From Agrilutibacter niabensis (GTDB lineage Bacteria > Pseudomonadota > Gammaproteobacteria > Xanthomonadales > Xanthomonadaceae): a DNA stretch of 64,000 nt. Shown here piece after piece: positions 59,088 to 64,000 of the stretch. Position numbers and translations under genes: made by a program. The stretch lies in contig NZ_JBHSNJ010000012.1 of NCBI RefSeq assembly GCF_042657165.1, forward strand, positions 744,001-808,000, read 5' to 3'. Under the pieces are notes generated by a model, which searched no databases, had not been told where the DNA came from, and saw nothing but the letters and a program-made list of their open reading frames with translations. Numbering within the stretch: position 1 is the first letter of the stretch; every line of letters starts with the position of its first letter.

Positions 59088-59111
59088 AATTACATAGTGC
59101 GCTATGTAATT
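59088..59111. promoter_or_regulatory. Probable OhrR operator before ohrR
   Basis: AATTACATAG (59088-59097) is the exact complement of CTATGTAATT (59102-59111), with centre TGCG. It sits nine bases before the ohrR start on the minus strand. The core ATAGTGCGCTAT recurs upstream of ohr. Confidence 0.8.
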
Positions 59112-59184
59112 GCAAGCGATATGTTGATGCCGCTGGCGCAACGCTGCGGTCCATGGGCGGGCCGCTTGCAGTCCGGTGGTTCGC

Positions 59185-60183
59185 CTATTCGACGACGTGG
59201 TCGATGCGCAGGTTGTAGCGCGCGCTGGTCTTGGGCTGCGCGGGCTGCGGAGCGGATTCCAGGTCGCCAGTGGCACGGCTGGCGTCGCCCTCGTGCGAGA
59301 TGCGGGCGAGGATTTCGACGGTGCCGGCCTGCGAGAGCTTCATCGTCGGCATCGGGCTGTCGCCATCGCCGAGCTCGACCGTCACGGGGAAAGTGCCCAC
59401 GGACAATCGCTTGACCGCAACCGGCATCGGCGGACCACCGGTTTGGCGGGCGATGACGAAGAGCACGTCGTCCGCCCCGAGCTTCGACTTCAGCTCCGGT
59501 GCCAGGTCCACGGCCACGCGCAGCAACGCGTCGGTTGGCTTGCCAGCGGGAGGAGCCGGCAGCGGTGCAAGGCCGGCGTCGGCGCGCGCCGCGTTTATCT
59601 GCGCGCGGAGGCTGCTGGCCGTAGCCGCTTCGACGACCTGCAACAGCGGTTCCCAGGTTTTCGCCGCTTCCGCGGGCTGCTGCGCCTGTCGTTGTGCGAT
59701 GCCGAGGAACCAGCGCGCACGCTGGTGCATTGGCTGCACTTCCAGCGCGTGGCGGAGCAGGGCGACGGCTTCGTCGTCGAAGCGGCGCTCTTCGCTGGCC
59801 AGGGCGCGCGCTTCAGCGGCTTCGGCGAGCAGGTCGGGCTCGTCGGGAGCGAGCTTCACTGCCTTCGCATAGGCATCGCGCGCCTGCGTCGTCCTGCCTT
59901 GCGCGGCCTGCGAGCGAGCGAGCAGGCGCCAGCCTTCTGGCTGGTTGGGGTTGCGCTGCAGTTCGGCCTGCAGCTGGGTGATGGCGTCGGCGAGCGTCTC
60001 GGGTGCGCGCCGCTGATCCAGCGCGCGCGGGGTGCCGACAAGCACGTAAAGGAGGCCGGCGACCACGGTGACCGATGCGATCATCATCAGCGCGACGCCG
60101 CGGTTGTCGCGCCACAGCGGTCGCAGCACGAAACCCAGCACCAGCGCGGCGAGCAGCACCGTCGCGATCACGAAAAGCGTCAC
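59185..60183 (-). CDS. ccmI: Cytochrome c maturation protein CcmI
   Basis: 332 residues. Two N-terminal helices (LFVIATVLLAALVLGFVL, MMIASVTVVAGLLYVLV) precede TPR repeats in the periplasm (PNQPEGWRLLARSQAAQGRT, PMHQRARWFLGIAQRQAQQP). CcmI (CycH) binds apocytochrome c and passes it to CcmFH. A C-terminal domain of about 110 residues follows (LFVIARQTGGPPMPVAVKRL). Final gene of the ccm operon on the minus strand. Confidence 0.9.
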   Translation of the reverse strand: MTLFVIATVLLAALVLGFVLRPLWRDNRGVALMMIASVTVVAGLLYVLVGTPRALDQRRAPETLADAITQLQAELQRNPNQPEGWRLLARSQAAQGRTTQARDAYAKAVKLAPDEPDLLAEAAEARALASEERRFDDEAVALLRHALEVQPMHQRARWFLGIAQRQAQQPAEAAKTWEPLLQVVEAATASSLRAQINAARADAGLAPLPAPPAGKPTDALLRVAVDLAPELKSKLGADDVLFVIARQTGGPPMPVAVKRLSVGTFPVTVELGDGDSPMPTMKLSQAGTVEILARISHEGDASRATGDLESAPQPAQPKTSARYNLRIDHVVE

Positions 60184-60184
60184 G

Positions 60185-60655
60185 TCACCACTCCTGGTCG
60201 TCGTCTGGTGCCGCCGCCGCGCCGCTGCCGGCGCGCCTGCGCACGATACTGGCTACGATCAGGCCCCCGCCGACCAGGACCACCGCCGGGCCGAACCACA
60301 AAAGCCAGGTCTTCGATTCCACCTGTGGGCGATACAGAACGAATTCCCCATAGCGGGCGACGAGGAATTCCTTGATCTGCGCATCCGACTTGCCCTGGCG
60401 CATCAGCTCGAGAACTTCGCGGCGCAGGTCGCGCGCGATCTGCGCGTTGGAATCGGCCAGCGACTGGTTCTGGCACATCACGCAGCGAAGTTCGGACACC
60501 AGGAGGTGGAAGCGCTTTTCTTCGGCGCTGCTGGTGAACTCCGGCGGCGCTTCGGGCTTGGCCGGCTGCGCGCTGGCCACCGACGCGATGAGCAGCAGCG
60601 TCGTGGCTGTCGCGACCGCCGCCAGCCGCAGGCGCTGGAAGAGGGATGTGTTCAT
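60185..60655 (-). CDS. ccmH: Cytochrome c maturation protein CcmH
   Basis: 156 residues. Signal-anchor, then the redox motif LRCVMCQN that keeps the apocytochrome haem-binding cysteines reduced. QSLADSNAQIARDLRREVLE and FLVARYGEFVLYRP are the CcmH/CycL signature blocks, followed by a C-terminal helix (WLLWFGPAVVLVGGGLIVAS). It is a short CcmH without the CcmI fusion found in E. coli. Start overlaps the ccmG stop as ATGA and ccmI follows almost directly. Confidence 0.95.
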   Translation of the reverse strand: MNTSLFQRLRLAAVATATTLLLIASVASAQPAKPEAPPEFTSSAEEKRFHLLVSELRCVMCQNQSLADSNAQIARDLRREVLELMRQGKSDAQIKEFLVARYGEFVLYRPQVESKTWLLWFGPAVVLVGGGLIVASIVRRRAGSGAAAAPDDDQEW

Positions 60656-61209
60656 TGTCCGCGTTCGATCTGCGCGAGCTTCGGCAGCAGCTGGTCGGCG
60701 ATCACCGCATCGGTGAGCGGTCCGACGAACTTCCAGCGCACCACGCCCTTGCCGTCGACAAGGAAGGTTTCCGGCGCACCGTAGATGCCCCAGTCGATCG
60801 CCACCTTGCCTTCGCGGTCGGTGACGACGATCCAGTAGGGGTTGCCGAATTCCTCCAGCCAGTGCAGCGCGTCGGCGTGCTCGTCGTTCCAGTTGAAGCC
60901 GACGACGCGTACCCGCTTGGTTTCGGCGAAACGTGTCAGCACCGGGTGCTCGTCGCGGCAGGCGGGACACCAACTGCCCCACACATTGAGCAGGTACGGC
61001 GCGCCGCGCAGGTCGTTCGTGCCGAACAGGCGCCCGGCTTCATGCAGCACCGGCAGTTCGAAGGCGGGCGCGGACTTGCCGATCAGCGGCGACGGCAAGG
61101 CCTCGCGATTGGGGTTGCGGCTCATCCACACGCCGGCGGCGAGCAGCACGCCCAGCGCGCCGACAACCAGCAAGGGCATCCAGCGCATGATCGGACGGCG
61201 TTCGCTCAC
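60652..61209 (-). CDS. ccmG: Thiol:disulfide oxidoreductase CcmG (DsbE)
   Basis: 185 residues, a membrane-anchored periplasmic thioredoxin. The anchor is PLLVVGALGVLLAAGVWM. The active site is WGSWCPACRDEH (C-x-x-C), with GFNWNDEHADALHWLEE and the cis-proline region GAPETFLVDGKG. It reduces the apocytochrome disulfide for haem attachment. GTG 61209 overlaps the ccmF stop as GTGA; ATG 61188 is the alternative. Confidence 0.95.
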   Translation of the reverse strand: MSERRPIMRWMPLLVVGALGVLLAAGVWMSRNPNREALPSPLIGKSAPAFELPVLHEAGRLFGTNDLRGAPYLLNVWGSWCPACRDEHPVLTRFAETKRVRVVGFNWNDEHADALHWLEEFGNPYWIVVTDREGKVAIDWGIYGAPETFLVDGKGVVRWKFVGPLTDAVIADQLLPKLAQIERGQ

Positions 61210-63143
61210 GCGGGTTTCTCCGTTGTTTTCCGGGCTTCCGCCCTGGCGAAGCGGCGATCGGTGGCGGTCACCAGGCCGCCGAGCATCATCAGCAGCGCAC
61301 CGCCCCAGATCCAGCGCACGAACGGCTTCACGTGCACGCGCAGCGCCCACGTATCGCCGCCCAGCGGCTCGCCCATGGCGACGTACAGGTCGCGGTTGAA
61401 ACCAGGATCGATGGCGGCTTCGGTCATCACCTGGCCGCCGCTGGCGTAGGCCCGTTTTTCCGGATGCAGAACGGTCAGCGGGGCGTCGTTGCGGAACACG
61501 GTGACGGTGCCCCGGTCGCCGGTGTAGTTGGGGCCCTGGTAGCGCTCGGCGCCATCGAAGCGGAATGCGTAGCGGCCCAGTTCAACACTCTGGCCCTGGG
61601 CCACGGCGACTTCGCGCTGCTGGCTCAGGCCTTCGGTGAGCAGCGCGCCGATGACGAACACCGCGACGCCGCAATGCGCGAGCGACATGCCGAGCATTTC
61701 CGCGGTGAACTGCTTGCCGCCCTGGTTGAAGCGGCTCCACACGAAGCGCAGCGTTCCGACCGCTATCCACACCGCGGCCAGCACGCCTGCCAGCACCTTC
61801 CACGACGATTGCGGTGCCACGAAGTAGGCCAGGACACCGGCGCCAACAGCCAAGCCCGCCCACGGCAGCAGCATCGCCAGCGGCTTCGACGCCTGCTCGC
61901 GCTGCCAGCGGGTGACCGGGCCGAACGGCAGCAGCAGGATCAGCGGGGCCATCAGCACCATGAACATCAGTGCGAAATAGGGCGGCCCGACCGAGATCTT
62001 GCCCAGGTCCAGCGCATCGGCGAGCAGCGGGTAGAGCGTACCCAGCAGCACCATGGCGCAGGCGGTGGACAGCAGCAGGTTGTTCGCCAGCAACAGGGTC
62101 TCGCGCGAGGCGACGCCGAACGGCGCGCCCGTGTCGTCCGATGGCGCGCGCATCGCGTACAGCACCAGCGAGCCGCCGATCACGATGCCCAGGAAGATGA
62201 GGATGAACAGTCCGCGCGTGGGATCGGACGCGAAGGCATGCACCGAGGTCAGCACGCCCGAACGCACCAGGAAGGTCCCCAGCAGCGACAACGAGAACGT
62301 CGCGATCGCCAGCAGCAGCGTCCAGCCGCGGAAGCTGCCCCGCTTCTCGGTCACCGCCTGCGAATGCAGCAGCGCCGCGCCCGCCAGCCACGGCATGAAC
62401 GAGGCGTTCTCGACCGGATCCCAGAACCACCAGCCGCCCCAGCCCAGCTCGTAATACGCCCACCACGATCCCAGCGCGATGCCGAGGGTGAGGAACGCCC
62501 AGGCGATGTTGGTCCACGGCCGGGTCCAGCGCAGCCAGCGCGCATCGATGCGGCCATCGAGCAGGGCGGCGATCGCGAACGCGAACGGTACCGAGAAACC
62601 CACGTAGCCCAGGTACAGCATCGGCGGATGGATGATCATCCCCGGATCCTGCAGCAGCGGGTTCAGGTCGCGGCCTTCGGCGACGGCGGGCAGCAGGCGC
62701 TCGAACGGATTGCTGGTGAAGATCAGGAAGGCGAGGAAGCCGAACGCCACCGCGCCCATCACCGACAGTACGCGGGCGATCACTTCGGCGGGCAGGCGCT
62801 GCGAGAAGCGCGCGACCGCGGCCGTCCACACCGCGAGGATCATCGCCCACAGCAGCAGCGAGCCTTCGTGCGAGCCCCACACGGCGGTGTAGCGATAGAT
62901 CACCGGCAACAGCGAGTTGCTGTTGGTGGCGACGTACTTGATCGAGAAGTCCTGGCTGACGAAACCGTAGGTCAGCGCGACGAACGCGAATGCCACCAGC
63001 GCGAACTGCGCGAAGGCCGCCGGACGCGCGATCGCCATCCACGAGGCGATGCCGCGCTGCGCGCCGACCATCGGCAGGACGGCCTGCAGCGCGGCGACCA
63101 GCAGCGCGAGGACGAGCGCGAATTGACCAAGCTCGGGCAGCAC
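61206..63143 (-). CDS. ccmF: Haem lyase subunit CcmF
   Basis: 645 residues with about 14-15 helices. Family landmarks are GSHEGSLLLWAMILAVWTAA, the tryptophan-rich WWAYYELGWGGWWFWDPVEN (WWD domain binding haem) and the HSQAV histidine region. It accepts haem from CcmE and joins it to apocytochrome c. It starts with GTG 63143, immediately after the ccmE stop. Length and all key motifs are normal. Confidence 0.97.
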   Translation of the reverse strand: MLPELGQFALVLALLVAALQAVLPMVGAQRGIASWMAIARPAAFAQFALVAFAFVALTYGFVSQDFSIKYVATNSNSLLPVIYRYTAVWGSHEGSLLLWAMILAVWTAAVARFSQRLPAEVIARVLSVMGAVAFGFLAFLIFTSNPFERLLPAVAEGRDLNPLLQDPGMIIHPPMLYLGYVGFSVPFAFAIAALLDGRIDARWLRWTRPWTNIAWAFLTLGIALGSWWAYYELGWGGWWFWDPVENASFMPWLAGAALLHSQAVTEKRGSFRGWTLLLAIATFSLSLLGTFLVRSGVLTSVHAFASDPTRGLFILIFLGIVIGGSLVLYAMRAPSDDTGAPFGVASRETLLLANNLLLSTACAMVLLGTLYPLLADALDLGKISVGPPYFALMFMVLMAPLILLLPFGPVTRWQREQASKPLAMLLPWAGLAVGAGVLAYFVAPQSSWKVLAGVLAAVWIAVGTLRFVWSRFNQGGKQFTAEMLGMSLAHCGVAVFVIGALLTEGLSQQREVAVAQGQSVELGRYAFRFDGAERYQGPNYTGDRGTVTVFRNDAPLTVLHPEKRAYASGGQVMTEAAIDPGFNRDLYVAMGEPLGGDTWALRVHVKPFVRWIWGGALLMMLGGLVTATDRRFARAEARKTTEKPA

Positions 63144-63626
63144 TTATTTCGTTTCCGCCGCAGGCGCAGGCGTCGTGCCCTGGGCTGGTTTGACGTCGTG
63201 CTTCTTGTGCGCCATGCCCATCTTGTCCGCGACTTCCTTCGGCATGTAGGTCTCGTCGTGCTTGGCCAGCACCTGTTCGGCCACGAAGCGGTCGCCCTGC
63301 ATGCGCCCGGTGGCGATCACGGCCTGCTTCTCGCGGAACAGGTCGGGCAGGATCCCGGTGTAGACCACCGGCATTTCGGCGTCGCCGTCGGTCACCCGGA
63401 AGTGGGCCTCGAGCGAACCCTGCGCGCGCCGGAACGAATTCGCCGCGACCATCCCGCCGAGGCGGAAGCGCGCGTGCGCAGCGGTTTCGCCGCGCAATAC
63501 TTCGCTGGGCGTGTAGAGGTAGGTGACGTTGCGCTGGATTGCGTAGGTCACCAGCGCGGCGGCGATGCCGGCGGCGGCGACGAGCGCGGCGATCCAGATC
63601 AGGCGGTTGCGGCGGGTGGGGTTCAT
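63144..63626 (-). CDS. ccmE: Haem chaperone CcmE
   Basis: 160 residues. One N-terminal helix (RLIWIAALVAAAGIAAALVT) anchors a periplasmic beta-barrel. The covalent haem-binding His123 is in VLAKHDETYMPKEVADKM, with Tyr127 giving H-x-x-x-Y. SEVLRGETAAHARFRLGGMV is the family's N-terminal block. Unlike E. coli it has a short alanine-proline tail. It takes haem from CcmC and delivers it to CcmF. Confidence 0.96.
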   Translation of the reverse strand: MNPTRRNRLIWIAALVAAAGIAAALVTYAIQRNVTYLYTPSEVLRGETAAHARFRLGGMVAANSFRRAQGSLEAHFRVTDGDAEMPVVYTGILPDLFREKQAVIATGRMQGDRFVAEQVLAKHDETYMPKEVADKMGMAHKKHDVKPAQGTTPAPAAETK

Positions 63627-63634
63627 GAAAAGGG

Positions 63635-63799
63635 CTATCGGGTGAGTTCGTTGTTGGCCGAACGCGCGGCCTCGCGCACGGCGCGCAGGCGGGCATTGCG
63701 GAGCTGGCGGCGGATCTGCAGCTGGGTGGCGACGAAATCCCACGCGAGCACGATCACGAAGACCGCGTATGCGGCGATCAGGTAATTCAGGTAGCTCAT
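63635..63799 (-). CDS. ccmD: Haem exporter accessory protein CcmD
   Basis: 54 residues. One transmembrane helix (LNYLIAAYAVFVIVLAWDFV) followed by a basic cytoplasmic tail (QLQIRRQLRNARLRAVREAA). CcmD helps release holo-CcmE from CcmABC. The start overlaps the ccmC stop and it ends eight bases before ccmE. Confidence 0.9.
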   Translation of the reverse strand: MSYLNYLIAAYAVFVIVLAWDFVATQLQIRRQLRNARLRAVREAARSANNELTR

Positions 63800-64000
63800 G
63801 CCCGCGGCTCCGCCAGCTGGGCGACCCATGCCTTGCCGGCTTCGCGGCGCAGGTTGTCGGCGCGGGCGCGGGCAAGCAGGGCACCGATGAACCACAGCTT
63901 GGTGCCAAGGATCATCAGCACCAGCGGCGCGATCATGCTCGAGTCCATCGTCGACTCGCCCATCAGGCGGATCGTCTGGCCCTGGTGCAGCGAGTTCCAC
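63796..64000 (-). CDS. ccmC: Haem transporter CcmC (partial, 5' end outside the window)
   Basis: The last 67 residues are present, starting WNSLHQGQTIRLMGESTMDS and ending WVAQLAEPRA. WNSLHQG is the conserved CcmC block near the WWD/haem site, and a final helix (MIAPLVLMILGTKLWFIGAL) follows. CcmC loads haem onto CcmE. The gene runs off the right edge of the window and overlaps ccmD by four bases. Confidence 0.92.
   Translation of the reverse strand, partial: WNSLHQGQTIRLMGESTMDSSMIAPLVLMILGTKLWFIGALLARARADNLRREAGKAWVAQLAEPRA

Noticed and set aside
61332..63785. 817-codon plus-strand frame opposite the ccm genes
   Set aside because: Lies entirely over ccmD, ccmE and ccmF with their conserved motifs; the translation is arginine/histidine/glutamine-rich with no domain.

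Overview
The window is GC-rich, densely coded chromosomal DNA with no rRNA, phage or insertion sequence. Gene content points to Xanthomonadaceae, most like Lysobacter and relatives. The signs are a gum-type export/kinase/priming trio, a bifunctional XanB-type mannose enzyme, a two-cysteine OhrR, a class III PHA synthase, a lysine-rich histone-H1-like protein, a complete ccm operon, and the family's interspersed palindromic repeats. This placement is inferred from protein families and repeats, not from a marker gene.

Layout. (1) 50-17087: an exopolysaccharide locus. Outer-membrane export lipoprotein, Wzc/GumC tyrosine kinase, two secreted accessory proteins, a WaaL/Wzy-type polymerase and a GumD-type priming transferase come first. 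They are followed by a variable cassette of visibly lower GC (about 7660-15000) with glycosyltransferases, Wzy, Wzx, two acyltransferases and a WecG/TagA transferase. The locus closes with galE and a nucleotidyltransferase-fold protein. (2) 17150-19800: a 32-residue membrane peptide gene, a hypothetical gene, a degenerate array with an exact 21-bp period, several palindromic repeats, and a PAP2 phosphatase gene that has absorbed repeats in frame. (3) 20020-21432: xanB, supplying GDP-mannose. (4) 21495-27904: a lasso-peptide-like RiPP locus. It has an HprK-related kinase on the minus strand; cyclase, precursor and methyltransferase on plus; B2 protease and PqqD-like recognition protein on minus; and an ABC exporter on plus. 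This is the most interesting system in the window. (5) 27930-31888: a lipid module of TPR protein, TetR regulator, acyl-CoA-binding protein and a two-domain fatty acyl reductase. (6) 31970-54778: mostly housekeeping and lipid genes, including a PHA phasin, patatin, M14 and M13 peptidases, a POT transporter, a rhomboid, a histone-like protein, rluF, cfa, glycerophosphodiesterase, dinB, pssA, phaE-phaC, and a PspC protein coupled to a small HExxH membrane protein. (7) 54780-55551: gene-poor DNA of lower GC beside the 3' end of tRNA-Leu(CAA). (8) 55625-59079: a DUF2214 protein, a cysteine-dioxygenase-like cupin, metX, and the ohr/ohrR pair with matching operators. (9) 59185-64000: the ccm operon on the minus strand (ccmC to ccmI), with ccmC cut by the window edge.

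How the parts work together. xanB and galE can supply sugar nucleotides to the polysaccharide locus. The PqqD-like protein should deliver the precursor leader to the B2 protease; the cyclase then closes the ring, the methyltransferase and kinase are candidate tailoring enzymes, and the ABC protein exports the product. The acyl-CoA-binding protein and acyl reductase suggest fatty aldehyde or alcohol formation, and the PHA genes suggest carbon storage.
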